The position numbers were made by a program, and so were the translations under genes. Of a stretch of 64,000 nucleotides of DNA, positions 24,565 to 34,040 are shown piece by piece (the first letter of the stretch is position 1; every line of letters starts with the position of its first letter). Where the stretch lies: NCBI RefSeq assembly GCF_000427805.1, contig NZ_ATYS01000002.1, positions 62,190 through 126,189 on the forward strand, read 5' to 3'. A model generated the notes under the pieces. It was not told where the DNA came from and ran no database searches. It saw only the letters and a list, made by a program, of their open reading frames with translations. Source of the stretch: Budvicia aquatica DSM 5075 = ATCC 35567 (GTDB lineage: Bacteria > Pseudomonadota > Gammaproteobacteria > Enterobacterales > Enterobacteriaceae).

Positions 24565-25218
24565 CTAGCTATCGTTGCCGGCGGCTTTATGCCTAATCTG
24601 GTCAGACTCAAGAATAGTCACTGCTTCAGCTATCGGTTCAAATGCCAACTTCCACAGAACGTAGGCGACGTCTCTTGAGTTAATTCCTTTCCATTTCCCG
24701 GGCAGAAGGCGGAAAAAGGGAGCACTTACCAGCTCCAGCTGGCGCGGTTTTTTGCGATGGCCAACTAACATTGAAGGCCGCAGCAGAGCTAAGTATGGCC
24801 AGTTTTGAGCAATCAGGGACTGTTCCATGGTGCCTTTGGTCTTATTATAGAAAACCCAAGACTGTGCATTAGCGGCGATAGCGCTGACCACCAAATAGCG
24901 TGTCGCACCTAAACGCAGGGCCGTTTTCCCGCCATGAACCGGCAGCACCACGTCGGCAAAGCGAAAAGCTTCACGGCTACCGGCTTCTTTTTGAGTGGTT
25001 CCCAGGCAGCAGAAGGCGGCGTCGACAGGTTCGGTCAGCGTATCCAGCAGGATCTGAACGTCGCTACCGACGGGGTTGATGACTTTATCGCTGGCAGATA
25101 ATAGCGGTTTACGGGTCGGTGCATAGATATGGGTAATGCGTGGATCTGATTCGAGCATGGCTAACAGCTGGCTGCCGACTAGTCCTGTCGCGCCAAGCAA
25201 TAAAACTTTTGTTGTCAT
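24565..25218 (-). CDS. NAD(P)-binding oxidoreductase (atypical SDR)
   Basis: A 217-residue Rossmann protein from the ATG at 25218, chosen because a ggagag site lies 6 bp upstream; an in-frame ATG at 25236 would add six residues. The nucleotide-binding motif LLLGATGLVGSQLL is at the N terminus and a YNKTKGTMEQ active-site-like tyrosine-lysine pair lies near the middle, as in HTATIP2/YbjT-like atypical short-chain dehydrogenases. Substrate unknown. It is not in the E. coli order and belongs to the same accessory cluster as its neighbours. Confidence 0.8.
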   Translation of the reverse strand: MTTKVLLLGATGLVGSQLLAMLESDPRITHIYAPTRKPLLSASDKVINPVGSDVQILLDTLTEPVDAAFCCLGTTQKEAGSREAFRFADVVLPVHGGKTALRLGATRYLVVSAIAANAQSWVFYNKTKGTMEQSLIAQNWPYLALLRPSMLVGHRKKPRQLELVSAPFFRLLPGKWKGINSRDVAYVLWKLAFEPIAEAVTILESDQIRHKAAGNDS

Positions 25219-25432
25219 TGACTCTCTCCGGTTCAATTGCTGATAAAGTGGTTTAATTTGATTTCAGTGCAAATTTCGTCCGCATAATCAGTAATGGAAT
25301 ATCCATTTTACGAGCGACCGAGGGGCGGTGTTTTTCGATGTGTGGCTTACGTCACTAAGATCCAAACGGCGACCTCTCCCTCAGTTTGAATTTTTAAAAC
25401 TAAAACGTTGGCATATAAGGTTTGTTATCAAT

Positions 25433-25460
25433 CTATAACGCCCCTGACGGGGCGTTATAG
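25433..25460. terminator. Hairpin after ettA
   Basis: A perfect 12-bp stem with a TGAC loop lies 28 bp beyond the ettA stop (minus strand). There is no T run, so it may be a strong mRNA 3' end rather than a classical terminator. Confidence 0.6.
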
Positions 25461-25488
25461 GGGGACTACTTTAAGCATAGATCAGAAA

Positions 25489-27156
25489 TTACTTGATCAT
25501 CTTTTTATACTTAATACGGTGTGGCTCAAGGGCTTCAGCTCCCAGAGTCCGTTTTTTCCACTCTTCATATTCGGTAAAGTTACCTTCGAAGAATTCAACT
25601 TTACCTTCATCGCCGTAGTCCAGAATATGGGTAGCGATACGGTCAAGGAACCAACGGTCATGGGAAATAACCATGGCGCAGCCCGGGAACTCTAACAGCG
25701 CATTCTCTAGCGCGCGCAGGGTTTCAATATCCAGGTCGTTGGTCGGTTCATCGAGCAGTAACATATTGCCGCCAACCTGCAGCAGCTTAGCTAAATGCAG
25801 ACGACCGCGCTCACCGCCGGATAATTCACCAACCCGTTTACCCTGATCGACACCTTTGAAGTTAAAGCGGCCAACGTAGGCACGGCTTGGCATTTCAAAG
25901 TTTCCGATACGCATGATGTCCTGACCGCCTGAGACTTCTTCCCATACGGTTTTACTGTTGTTCATGCTGTCGCGGAACTGGTCTACAGAAGCTAACTGAA
26001 CGGTTTCGCCTAAGCTGATGTTACCTGAGTCTGGCTGTTCTTGACCCGAAAGCATACGGAACAGGGTTGATTTACCCGCGCCGTTTGGCCCGATAATACC
26101 GACAATTGCGCCTTTCGGAATAGCGAACGTCAGGTCTTCGATCAGCAGGCGGTCGCCGTAAGATTTAGTCAGGTTATTGACTTCCAGTACCTTATCACCA
26201 AGGCGTTGGCCCGGTGGAATAAACAGTTCACTGGTTTCATTACGTTTTTGATATTCGACGCTATTAAGCTCTTCAAAACGGGCCAGACGCGCTTTGCCTT
26301 TAGACTGACGGCCTTTGGCTCCCTGACGAACCCACTCCAGCTCTTTCTCGATCGACTTACGGCGTGCAGCTTCGGAAGAGGCTTCCTGTGCCAGACGCTG
26401 ATCTTTTTGTTCCAGCCATGAAGAGTAGTTGCCTTCCCACGGAATACCTTCACCGCGGTCAAGTTCAAGGATCCAGCCGGCTACGTTATCAAGGAAGTAG
26501 CGGTCATGGGTAATGGCCACTACGGTTCCTTCATAGTCATGCAGGAAGCGTTCTAACCACGCGACTGATTCAGCATCAAGGTGGTTCGTGGGTTCATCAA
26601 GCAGCAGCATATCTGGCTTTTCAAGCAGCAGACGGCAAATTGCTACGCGGCGACGTTCACCACCGGACAGATGCTCAATGCGGGCATCCCAAGGCGGTAA
26701 ACGCAGAGCATCGGCGGCACGTTCTAGCTGATGATCCAGATTGTGGCCATCATGAGACTGAATAATGGCTTCCAGAATGCCTTGCTCTTTAGCCAGCTTA
26801 TCAAAGTCAGCATCCGGTTCAGCATAAGCGGCATAAACCTCGTCTAAACGGGTTAACGCATTCTTTACTTCGCTGACCGACTCTTCAACTGATTCACGAA
26901 CCGTATGCGCCATATTAAGCTGCGGTTCTTGCGGCAGGTAACCGATTTTGATACCCGGCTGCGGGCGCGCTTCGCCTTCAATGTCGGTATCAATACCGGC
27001 CATTATGCGTAATAGCGTTGATTTACCTGAGCCATTTAAGCCCAGTACGCCAATTTTGGCTCCGGGGAAAAAGCTCAGAGAGATATTTTTTAGGATATGT
27101 CGCTTCGGAGGAACGACCTTTCCGACCCGATGCATAGTATAGACGTATTGTGCCAC
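25489..27156 (-). CDS. ettA: Energy-dependent translational throttle EttA (ABC-F)
   Basis: EttA binds the ribosomal E site and adjusts the first peptide-bond step to the ATP/ADP level. The 555-residue protein has two ABC domains: the first Walker A GLNGSGKST at 39-47 with LSGGERRRVAICRLLLEKPDMLLLDEPTNHLD-type signature and Walker B, the linker that includes the arm, and the second Walker A GPNGAGKST with a second LSGGERGR signature. No membrane segment is present, as expected for ABC-F proteins. Length and sequence match E. coli EttA (YjjK). Confidence 0.97.
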   Translation of the reverse strand: MAQYVYTMHRVGKVVPPKRHILKNISLSFFPGAKIGVLGLNGSGKSTLLRIMAGIDTDIEGEARPQPGIKIGYLPQEPQLNMAHTVRESVEESVSEVKNALTRLDEVYAAYAEPDADFDKLAKEQGILEAIIQSHDGHNLDHQLERAADALRLPPWDARIEHLSGGERRRVAICRLLLEKPDMLLLDEPTNHLDAESVAWLERFLHDYEGTVVAITHDRYFLDNVAGWILELDRGEGIPWEGNYSSWLEQKDQRLAQEASSEAARRKSIEKELEWVRQGAKGRQSKGKARLARFEELNSVEYQKRNETSELFIPPGQRLGDKVLEVNNLTKSYGDRLLIEDLTFAIPKGAIVGIIGPNGAGKSTLFRMLSGQEQPDSGNISLGETVQLASVDQFRDSMNNSKTVWEEVSGGQDIMRIGNFEMPSRAYVGRFNFKGVDQGKRVGELSGGERGRLHLAKLLQVGGNMLLLDEPTNDLDIETLRALENALLEFPGCAMVISHDRWFLDRIATHILDYGDEGKVEFFEGNFTEYEEWKKRTLGAEALEPHRIKYKKMIK

Positions 27157-27201
27157 TGTTCTTCAAGCCTCGTTATGACTAACTTTGTTAACTATCCATA
27201 A

Positions 27202-27330
27202 TATACCCGTCATACTTCAAGTTGCATCTTTGTTGGCTACGTTCGCTCACCCGAGTCACTTACCTGAGTAAGCTCATCGGGGCTTGCTCCCTTGCCGCCG
27301 TAATGTAATTCGAATTATTTAGGGCATATA
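27202..27330. repeat. ERIC (intergenic repeat unit)
   Basis: About 130 bp with the ERIC hallmarks: ATACTTCAAGTTGCA at the left, the central CGCTCACCC-GAGTCACTTACCTGAGTAAGCTC part with the two conserved ERIC arms, and an ATGTAATTCGAATTATTTAGGG right end. ERIC elements are imperfect palindromes transcribed as part of mRNAs in Enterobacterales. It lies in the spacer between ettA and slt. Confidence 0.85.
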
Positions 27331-27835
27331 GATAGGGCATAGATGGGGCATTATGCCCTAAATCTTACATAATCACTTCAATATGATCGGTGATGAATAA
27401 TAAACGACAATCTGCCAGAAATATTCTTTAAACATCATCATGTTGAGTTATCAGAATTTTTACATCTATAGTTTAGCGCTTTTCATCATTGTATCCCAGT
27501 GGTTGGCTCTGGGTGTGGTTATAAAATGTGGAGTAGCTCCCTTTCTTTCACGGGCCAGTGATGATTTATCACCGTACTTTGCGCTTGTGAATTATGCGGC
27601 GTATTAGATTGAGCAAAACTGAATTTTGGCTGTCTTAAGACATTAAGTTTCATACTTTATGATGACGCAGCGATAAATTTCAGGTGGCGGGCCGACATTG
27701 GGGATAAACCTCTTTATACTCAATTGACATGGTATTGCATTTCAAATGCAAAAGGTGAGTACCATCAGGCTGCTTCCGGCTATCTATATTAGGCCCGCAG
27801 TATATTTAAGTAGCTAAATGACAGGATAAGTGAGG
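27331..27835. promoter_or_regulatory. Intergenic region upstream of slt
   Basis: It begins with three GGGCAT-type repeats ending in an inverted ATGCCCT (27320-27360). A perfect palindrome TTGCATTTCAAATGCAA (27735-27751) lies about 85 bp before the slt start and may be an operator. A short frame (27440-27607) is listed separately. Confidence 0.45.
27440..27607 (+). CDS. Possible 55-residue hydrophobic peptide
   Basis: An ATG-started frame whose first 30 residues are hydrophobic (FYIYSLALFIIVSQWLALGV) and would form one membrane helix. There is no clear ribosome site. It could be a small membrane protein or chance. Kept because it is the only plausible frame in a 670-bp gap. Confidence 0.25.
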   Translation: MLSYQNFYIYSLALFIIVSQWLALGVVIKCGVAPFLSRASDDLSPYFALVNYAAY

Positions 27836-29782
27836 ATGCTCGTGACGGATAATTGGCGTAATTTAATTAAGAAAAGCACATTAGTAGCGGGTTTAGTTAT
27901 TGCGGTAACAGCCCAGAGTGCATGGGCTGATTCGCTAAACGCCCAGCGTGAGCGCTATCAGCAAATCAAACAGGCGTGGGATAGTAAGCAAACGGACGAA
28001 GTATCCCGTTTGATGCCGACGCTGAGCGCTTATCCCCTTTATCCTTACCTTGAATATCGCCAGTTAACGCAGGATTTAAGTTCGTTAACCGTGGCCGATG
28101 CCGGTAAGTTTGTTACCCGTTATCCGACGCTGCCTTTGTCGCGCAATTTACAAAATAACTTTATTAATGAACTGGCTAATCGCCAGGACTGGCGCGGGAT
28201 ACTCGAATTTTCAACGCAGGCGCCTAATTCAGTCGCTGCCCGCTGTAACTATTTTTATGCTAAATGGGCAACCGGTGAAAAGCAGGCCGCCTATGATGAA
28301 GCAAAAACTATCTGGCTGAGTTCTAAATCGTTACCGGGCGCGTGCGACAAGCTATTTACCGAGTGGCGTAATGCCGGCCACCAAACGGCACTGATTACCC
28401 TTGAGCGAATTCGCTTAGCCAGTCAGGCAGATAATATGCCATTGGTGAGTTCGCTCATTGCACAGCTTCCGGCTAACTATAAAACTATTGGTGAAGGACT
28501 GAGCAAGTTGCAGAAGAATCCTGCGACCGTTGAAGCCTTTGCCCGAGATTTTGCACCCACGGATTTTACGCGTGAAGAAACCCGTCTGGCATTTGCCAAA
28601 CTGGCCCGTAAAGATATTGAAAAAGCGCGGGCTATTTTGCCGCAAATTTCTCGCCAGCAAAAAATGAGCAAAGATCAACATCAGGCGCTGGAGAATATTA
28701 TTGCCGGGCGATTGATCGGTAATAGTGTAACCAGTGAAGAGGCTTCATGGCGTGATTCTGCCATCGCGAAAGGTGGTGATAGCGACCTTATTGAACGCCG
28801 GATTCGTTTAGCGTTGGGTAATGGGGATAAACAGGGAGTATCTAAATGGATCGCGCTGTTACCTCAGGATGCATCAGCTAAAGAAGAGTGGCGCTATTGG
28901 TATGCTGACGGATTGCTGGAAAATGGCAAACGCAGTGAAGGCAAAGCAATTTTACGGGAGTTAACTAAAAATCGTGGGTTTTATCCTATGGTTGCGGCGC
29001 AGCGTTTAGGTATTCATTACCCGGTTCAGATGGATAAAGCCGTTAAACCAACCCAAGATCTGATACAACGTCCTGAAGTCGATCGGGTTCGGGAACTGAT
29101 GTATTGGGGGCAGGATAATCTGGCTCGAAGCGAGTGGCGTAACCTGATTTTGAGCCTTGATAAGCCTCAGCAGGAAGGTTTGGCACGCTATGCTTATGAG
29201 CAGGGCTGGGCCGATCTCAGCGTGCAGGCAACGATTGTGGCTAAGCTGTGGGATCATATTGAAGAGCGTTTCCCGCTGGCGTATCCGAATTTGTTCAAAT
29301 CCTCGACCAATAATAAAGATATCAATATCTCTTTTGCCATGGCAATAGCCCGTCAGGAAAGCGCCTGGAACCCTCAGGCTCAGTCTCCGGTAGGTGCCCG
29401 TGGCTTGATGCAACTCATGCCGGCAACCGCCAAGCAGACGGCAAAACAAAATGATGTAACTCATTATAACAATGCCAGCCAGCTGTTCGATCCTGAAACG
29501 AATATTCAGTTGGGTACCAGCTATCTGGAACACACTTATCAGACCTTTGGCCAAAACCGTATTTTGGCCGCAGCGGCCTATAACGCGGGCCCAAGCCGGG
29601 TTAAGTCGTGGTTAAATAATAGCGCAGGGCAGCTTGATGCCGTGGCGTTTATTGAAAGCATTCCTTTTAATGAAACCCGCGGTTATGTGAAGAATGTTTT
29701 GGCCTATGATTTGTTCTATCGTAGCTTTATGAATAAAGAACCGATTGTGATGACTGACGTTGAGTGGAAGCGCCGCTATTAA
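27836..29782 (+). CDS. slt: Soluble lytic murein transglycosylase Slt70
   Basis: Periplasmic enzyme that cleaves peptidoglycan glycan strands to 1,6-anhydro-muropeptides. I chose ATG 27836 (648 residues), which is 9 bp after an acagga site; a GTG at 27830 is the alternative. A signal peptide ends near SAWA-DSL. The long superhelical alpha domain (about 30-480) follows, then the catalytic domain with E508 in ARQESAWNP, GARGLMQLMPATA and AAAYNAGPSRV. It matches E. coli Slt across its length. trpR follows, as in E. coli. Confidence 0.96.
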   Translation: MLVTDNWRNLIKKSTLVAGLVIAVTAQSAWADSLNAQRERYQQIKQAWDSKQTDEVSRLMPTLSAYPLYPYLEYRQLTQDLSSLTVADAGKFVTRYPTLPLSRNLQNNFINELANRQDWRGILEFSTQAPNSVAARCNYFYAKWATGEKQAAYDEAKTIWLSSKSLPGACDKLFTEWRNAGHQTALITLERIRLASQADNMPLVSSLIAQLPANYKTIGEGLSKLQKNPATVEAFARDFAPTDFTREETRLAFAKLARKDIEKARAILPQISRQQKMSKDQHQALENIIAGRLIGNSVTSEEASWRDSAIAKGGDSDLIERRIRLALGNGDKQGVSKWIALLPQDASAKEEWRYWYADGLLENGKRSEGKAILRELTKNRGFYPMVAAQRLGIHYPVQMDKAVKPTQDLIQRPEVDRVRELMYWGQDNLARSEWRNLILSLDKPQQEGLARYAYEQGWADLSVQATIVAKLWDHIEERFPLAYPNLFKSSTNNKDINISFAMAIARQESAWNPQAQSPVGARGLMQLMPATAKQTAKQNDVTHYNNASQLFDPETNIQLGTSYLEHTYQTFGQNRILAAAAYNAGPSRVKSWLNNSAGQLDAVAFIESIPFNETRGYVKNVLAYDLFYRSFMNKEPIVMTDVEWKRRY

Positions 29783-29837
29783 TTTCAGCGCCGGACTGAG
29801 GTTTTAATTCTGCGGTTTTTATCCGGCTTATGCTATC

Positions 29838-29855
29838 GTACTAGCAAGATAGTTC
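29838..29855 (+). promoter_or_regulatory. Candidate trp operator before trpR
   Basis: GTACTAGC-AA-GATAGTTC is an imperfect palindrome of the trp operator type (6 of 8 half-site positions agree) located 20 bp before the trpR start. Autoregulation of trpR is known in E. coli. Confidence 0.6.
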
Positions 29856-29874
29856 ATAAGCCGGAGTGAAAATA

Positions 29875-30189
29875 ATGTCAGATCAACATCGTCAGCTTGA
29901 ATGGCAGGGCTTTATTGCATTGTTACAGCAGGCTTTTATTGATGAAAACCAACGGGATTTACTCCAGCTTTTGCTGACGCCTGATGAGCGCGAAGCATTG
30001 GGGACCCGGGTCAGAATCATTGAGGAACTGATGCGCGGTAAAATGAGCCAGCGTGAATTAAAAAGTGAGCTGGGTGCCGGTATTGCCACGATTACCCGAG
30101 GCTCAAATAGTTTGAAGATGGCCAGCCCGGAATTCAGATCCTGGCTTGAAGCAACGCTGTTACATGATAAAGAAAATAAGCCAGATTAA
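29875..30189 (+). CDS. trpR: Trp operon repressor
   Basis: The tryptophan-binding dimeric repressor of trp, aroH and mtr operons. The ATG at 29875 is preferred (ggag at 29863-29866); a GTG at 29866 overlaps the ribosome site. The product has 104 residues and holds [16 protein letters not shown] and the HTH reading head [25 protein letters not shown], nearly identical to E. coli. A candidate operator in its own promoter suggests autoregulation. Confidence 0.96.
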   Translation: MSDQHRQLEWQGFIALLQQAFIDENQRDLLQLLLTPDEREALGTRVRIIEELMRGKMSQRELKSELGAGIATITRGSNSLKMASPEFRSWLEATLLHDKENKPD

Positions 30190-30260
30190 TCGTGGCGTAG
30201 TTAAAATCACACGCATTGTTTAATCTGGCTTTATTTTGCGAGTATGATGACTCGGTAGTA

Positions 30261-30788
30261 TCAGTTAATTGGGGTCTGATAAATCTGATTGTGGAAAGGC
30301 ACAAAAGCCAGAAGCAGCGCCTGTTGATAAACGCTGGTGCGCGATAGTTTACCTTCGGTAAACAGGCCAATGGCTCCACCTTGCTGTTTGATATTGCAGA
30401 TTCCGGTTAGGTTAGCCATTTCATCACCAAGCTCTTTTCCTTCATACAGGCTTTTTAAGATAACCGGCGGAAGGATAAGACTGGCTGAACGAGCTTCGCC
30501 GCGGCAATGATTATTTTCAATAACAATCCATGCAAAGGTCATTTCGTCATCAATACCTGCTTCGATACCGATCCAAAAGTCAGCTTCAGGGCGGACCTGA
30601 CGGGCCGACATCACGCGATGTCGGGCACCTGTTCTGGTTTCTTTATCACCCATCGGTTGATTTGGAACACCGCTATTGACCTCTACGCTTTCGATACGGC
30701 AGCTGTCAGGGCCAAATAGCTCAGTAAAAGCCAGTCTGATGGCATTAATTTTTGCAGGGTTGGTTGTTGCGGCAATCACGTGATACAT
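30261..30788 (-). CDS. yjjX: Inosine/xanthosine triphosphatase
   Basis: House-cleaning NTPase that hydrolyses ITP and XTP to keep them out of nucleic acids. I chose the ATG at 30788 (175 residues) because it gives [18 protein letters not shown], matching the E. coli N terminus; the open frame continues upstream but overlaps gpmB. The ATTNPAK nucleotide-binding loop and the [11 protein letters not shown] motif are clear. It is divergent from gpmB (start 30842). Confidence 0.94.
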   Translation of the reverse strand: MYHVIAATTNPAKINAIRLAFTELFGPDSCRIESVEVNSGVPNQPMGDKETRTGARHRVMSARQVRPEADFWIGIEAGIDDEMTFAWIVIENNHCRGEARSASLILPPVILKSLYEGKELGDEMANLTGICNIKQQGGAIGLFTEGKLSRTSVYQQALLLAFVPFHNQIYQTPIN

Positions 30789-30841
30789 AATTAAATCTGG
30801 ATAGTAAGAAAACAATTCCCACAGTATAACGGATAACATGC

Positions 30842-31489
30842 ATGACACAGGTATACTTAATTCGACATGGTGAAACAGAATGGAACGTTGCTCGCAGAAT
30901 TCAGGGGCAAACGGACAGTAATTTAACTGAATCTGGTGAAAATCAGGCCCGTCAGGCGGGGAACCGGTTAAAGCACCTTGGCATTACCCATATTATTGCC
31001 AGCGACTTGGGGCGTACTCGCCGCACTGCTGCGCTATTAGCAGAATATTGCCATATTGAGCCAACCTATGATGCTCGCCTGCGAGAGCTGAATATGGGGA
31101 TTTTGGAACAGCGCCATATTGACACATTAACACCGGAAGAAGAGCAACATCGTCAGCTGATTTTAGACGGTACGCCAGGCGGGCGCATCCCGGAGGGTGA
31201 ATCTCTTACCGAATTATCTGCACGCATGCGCGCTGTACTTGATGAATGTAAGAACTTGCCGGCAGGAAGTAAGGCGCTGTTGGTGAGCCACGGCATTGCA
31301 TTAGGCAGCCTGTTGAGTAATGTTTTAGGCTTACCGCCTTATGCCGAACGTCGTTTACGCTTGAGGAATTGCTCTCTGTCATTAGTCGAGAGCCAAAATA
31401 GCCCGTGGCTTGCTCCGGGGTGGATTGTTGAGTTTGCCGGTGATACTCAACATTTGAACGCTGAAGCACTTGATGAAATCCAGCGCTAG
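30842..31489 (+). CDS. gpmB: Histidine phosphatase family protein GpmB
   Basis: A 215-residue member of the phosphoglycerate mutase-like family, named GpmB (YtjC) in E. coli; it is probably a phosphatase rather than the main glycolytic mutase. The catalytic RHG motif is R8-H9-G10 ([11 protein letters not shown]) and the second histidine is in LVSHGIALG. Its stop overlaps the end of the convergent rob by four bases. Confidence 0.93.
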   Translation: MTQVYLIRHGETEWNVARRIQGQTDSNLTESGENQARQAGNRLKHLGITHIIASDLGRTRRTAALLAEYCHIEPTYDARLRELNMGILEQRHIDTLTPEEEQHRQLILDGTPGGRIPEGESLTELSARMRAVLDECKNLPAGSKALLVSHGIALGSLLSNVLGLPPYAERRLRLRNCSLSLVESQNSPWLAPGWIVEFAGDTQHLNAEALDEIQR

Positions 31490-32358
31490 CGCTGGATTGG
31501 TATCATATATTCGCCACGAATCACCGACGGGATGTCGTCGCCAAGCTTAGTGCCGTTCTTGGTATGAAATATTTCAACATCATATCCTTTGCGGCGGGTA
31601 AGCTTGAGCAATGGCAGACAGGTTCCGTATAGGGTCAGTACAAACTGTTGAAGCCCGTCCGGTGGTCCGTTGTAACGAAACAGGGCGTACTCTCCGCCTT
31701 GCAGCGTGATAGGGTGGCCTTCAACCCCTTGAGGGACATGCTGTGGCTCAAGGGCGGTAGTATAAAACACCTCTTGCTCGTCATCTTTTTCCTGACTCGG
31801 GCGAGTGTGGTTTAGTCCGTACAACACCGGTGGGATATCAATAGGCTGGTTGCCCAGATATTGATGCCAGAACTGGGCGCGAATTGCTGTTTTAGATTGA
31901 GATAACTGTTCAAGGGTGCAGGTATAGCTTTGCGTCACGCCGACGAGTTGCTTATCTTGCTGCATCACATACTCAACGGGGACCAAATTATTCCCGGACA
32001 GCTTAATGGGCGGACAGATGCCGATGGCACTCCACGTATCAGAGCGGCGATAAAAGGCCGGAGTCTGTTCAAATTGCTTTTTGAATGCTCGCGTAAAGGT
32101 TTGCTGTGAATCAAAGCGATATTGCAAAGCAACGTCAAGAATCGGGCGAGCCGTTAATCTCAATGCGACCGCGGCTTTAGACAAGCGACGGGCTCTGATA
32201 TAAGAACCAATGGCTTGACCGGTGATCTCTTTGAACATTCTCTGTAGGTGCCACTTAGAATATCCTGATTTAGCAGCGACATTATCCAACGATAGGGGTT
32301 GATCTAAATGGCTTTCTAGCCAGTCTAAAAGGTCGTGGATAATACTGGCTTGATCCAT
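31486..32358 (-). CDS. rob: Right-origin-binding AraC-family regulator Rob
   Basis: Rob activates the mar/sox/rob regulon (efflux, stress resistance) and binds near oriC. The ATG at 32358 is chosen because it gives MDQASIIHDLLDWLE as in E. coli and has an aggatg site; the open frame extends five codons upstream. The 290-residue protein has the two AraC helix-turn-helix motifs at about 8-105 (SGYSKWHLQRMFKE; LQYRFDSQQTFTRAFKKQF) and a GyrI-like effector domain (about 120-285). Confidence 0.96.
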   Translation of the reverse strand: MDQASIIHDLLDWLESHLDQPLSLDNVAAKSGYSKWHLQRMFKEITGQAIGSYIRARRLSKAAVALRLTARPILDVALQYRFDSQQTFTRAFKKQFEQTPAFYRRSDTWSAIGICPPIKLSGNNLVPVEYVMQQDKQLVGVTQSYTCTLEQLSQSKTAIRAQFWHQYLGNQPIDIPPVLYGLNHTRPSQEKDDEQEVFYTTALEPQHVPQGVEGHPITLQGGEYALFRYNGPPDGLQQFVLTLYGTCLPLLKLTRRKGYDVEIFHTKNGTKLGDDIPSVIRGEYMIPIQR

Positions 32359-32681
32359 AAAAAACATCCTCATTAAATAGGGAGCAATACCTACAGAATC
32401 TATGTAACCATATTGATTTATTGAATTTATTCGATCCTTTCGACGATTAAATCATGGTTTAATAAGTATTGTTAGCAAGCTAAGCCTACTTTTATCATAT
32501 GATAAACAACATTAAAAGTAGTCACGCATACGCTGATTGCGGGTTGCCGCATCATAGCAACTTTTTAGCGTTAGATTCTATGCCTATTTGTCAGAAGTTG
32601 ATAAACAGGGATAATAATATTATTGGGATTTAATAGTTTGAGTAATTTTGCTATCAACAAATACTTCACTGGAGATGCCGA
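32359..32681. promoter_or_regulatory. Divergent region between rob and creA
   Basis: No gene is seen. A perfect 16-bp palindrome TTTATCATATGATAAA (32491-32506) sits within a wider inverted repeat (CTACTTTT/AAAAGTAG) and may be an operator or a hairpin. Confidence 0.4.
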
Positions 32682-33167
32682 GTGAGAAAGACAATTATGC
32701 TGTTGTGTTGTTTAGGCCTTTTCAGCCCTGCATTAGTGAGCGCTGAGCAGATAGGATCGGTTGATACCGTCTTTAAGCTTCTGGGGCCGGACCATAAAAT
32801 TGTGATTGAAGCTTTTGACGATCCTGATATCCAAAATGTGACCTGCTATCTTAGTCGCGCTAAGACGGGGGGCATCAAAGGTGGATTAGGATTAGCCGAA
32901 GATACCGCTGACGGCGCATTATCTTGTATTCAGGTTGGACCGATTACCTTAAGTGACAATATTAAGAATCGTAAAGCTGACGGCGAAATGGTATTTCGTA
33001 AACGCACCTCTTTGGTATTTAAGACAATGCAGGTGGTTCGGTTTTACGATAGCAAACGTAATGCTTTAATCTATCTGGTTTATTCTGACAAAATTGTTGA
33101 TGGTTCGCCGAAGAATGCGATCAGTACCGTACCGATTATTCCATGGGTCTCTGAACCCGCAAAGTAG
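32682..33167 (+). CDS. creA: Periplasmic protein CreA
   Basis: A 161-residue exported protein of unknown function. The GTG at 32682 is favoured by a ggag site 7 bp upstream; an ATG at 32697 would cut into the signal peptide (hydrophobic to about residue 21, ending VSA-EQ). The mature part [26 protein letters not shown] matches E. coli CreA closely. In E. coli creBCD follow; here arcA comes next, so the two-component genes are absent from this place. Confidence 0.94.
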   Translation: MRKTIMLLCCLGLFSPALVSAEQIGSVDTVFKLLGPDHKIVIEAFDDPDIQNVTCYLSRAKTGGIKGGLGLAEDTADGALSCIQVGPITLSDNIKNRKADGEMVFRKRTSLVFKTMQVVRFYDSKRNALIYLVYSDKIVDGSPKNAISTVPIIPWVSEPAK

Positions 33168-33264
33168 GGTGATAAGTAGGATGATTTTTTGACTTAGAGA
33201 CATCGTTCTTCGGCCACTAGTGAAAGGCGCTGTGAGATTAAACTAAGTTACTTTACGACCAACA

Positions 33265-33297
33265 TAAAAAAACCAGCGTCAGGCGCTGGTTTTTTAT
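33265..33297. terminator. Bidirectional terminator between creA and arcA
   Basis: A perfect 7-bp ACCAGCG/CGCTGGT stem (33272-33278, 33284-33290) has seven A residues on one side and a T run on the other, so it can end both convergent transcripts. Confidence 0.85.
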
Positions 33298-33320
33298 TTA
33301 ACAAAATTGGAGAGGGGGTA

Positions 33321-34040
33321 TTACTCTTCCAGATCGCCGCAGAAACGATAACCTTCGCCGTGAATAGTGGCGATAATTTCTGGCGTATCCGGCGTTGATT
33401 CAAAGTGCTTACGGATACGACGAATGGTTACGTCAACGGTCCGGTCATGAGGTTTAAGTTCACGTCCGGTCATTTTTTTCAATAACTCTTCACGGGACTG
33501 TATTTTCCCCGGATTTTCACAGAAATGCAGCATCGCACGGAATTCACTGCGCGGTAGCTTGAACATTTCACCACTCGGATCGACCAAAGAGCGGCTATTG
33601 ATATCTAGAATCCAACCGTTGAACCGGTAGTTTTCAACTAGCTTACGTTCTTCACCACTTACTGCACCTAAGTTCATGGTACGGGATAAGAGGTTGCGGG
33701 CGCGGATAGTCAGTTCACGAGGGTTGAATGGTTTTGTGATGTAATCATCAGCGCCAATTTCTAATCCGAGAATCTTGTCTACTTCGTTATCCCTACCGGT
33801 TAAGAACATAAGAGCAACGGCTGCTTGTTCACGTAATTCACGTGCCAGTAGCAGACCATTCTTACCAGGAAGATTGATATCCATGATGACCAAGTTAATA
33901 TTATGGTCGGACAAAATCCGATGCATTTCGGCACCATCATTGGCTTCAAAGACAACGTATCCTTCCGCCTCGAAAATGCTTTTTAATGTGTTACGAGTTA
34001 CTAGTTCGTCTTCAACGATCAGGATATGCGGGGTTTGCAT
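33321..34040 (-). CDS. arcA: Aerobic respiration response regulator ArcA
   Basis: OmpR-type response regulator that, with ArcB, represses aerobic metabolism genes when oxygen is low. The 239 residues have a receiver domain (1-120; phospho-acceptor D54 in [10 protein letters not shown] in TKPFNPREL) and a winged-helix DNA-binding domain (about 135-235, [12 protein letters not shown]). It is nearly identical to E. coli ArcA. A perfect FNR box lies 270 bp upstream. Confidence 0.98.
   Translation of the reverse strand: MQTPHILIVEDELVTRNTLKSIFEAEGYVVFEANDGAEMHRILSDHNINLVIMDINLPGKNGLLLARELREQAAVALMFLTGRDNEVDKILGLEIGADDYITKPFNPRELTIRARNLLSRTMNLGAVSGEERKLVENYRFNGWILDINSRSLVDPSGEMFKLPRSEFRAMLHFCENPGKIQSREELLKKMTGRELKPHDRTVDVTIRRIRKHFESTPDTPEIIATIHGEGYRFCGDLEE

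Noticed and set aside
25408-25695. A 95-codon frame antisense to the end of ettA
   Set aside because: It overlaps the terminator hairpin and the conserved ettA C terminus in the opposite strand.
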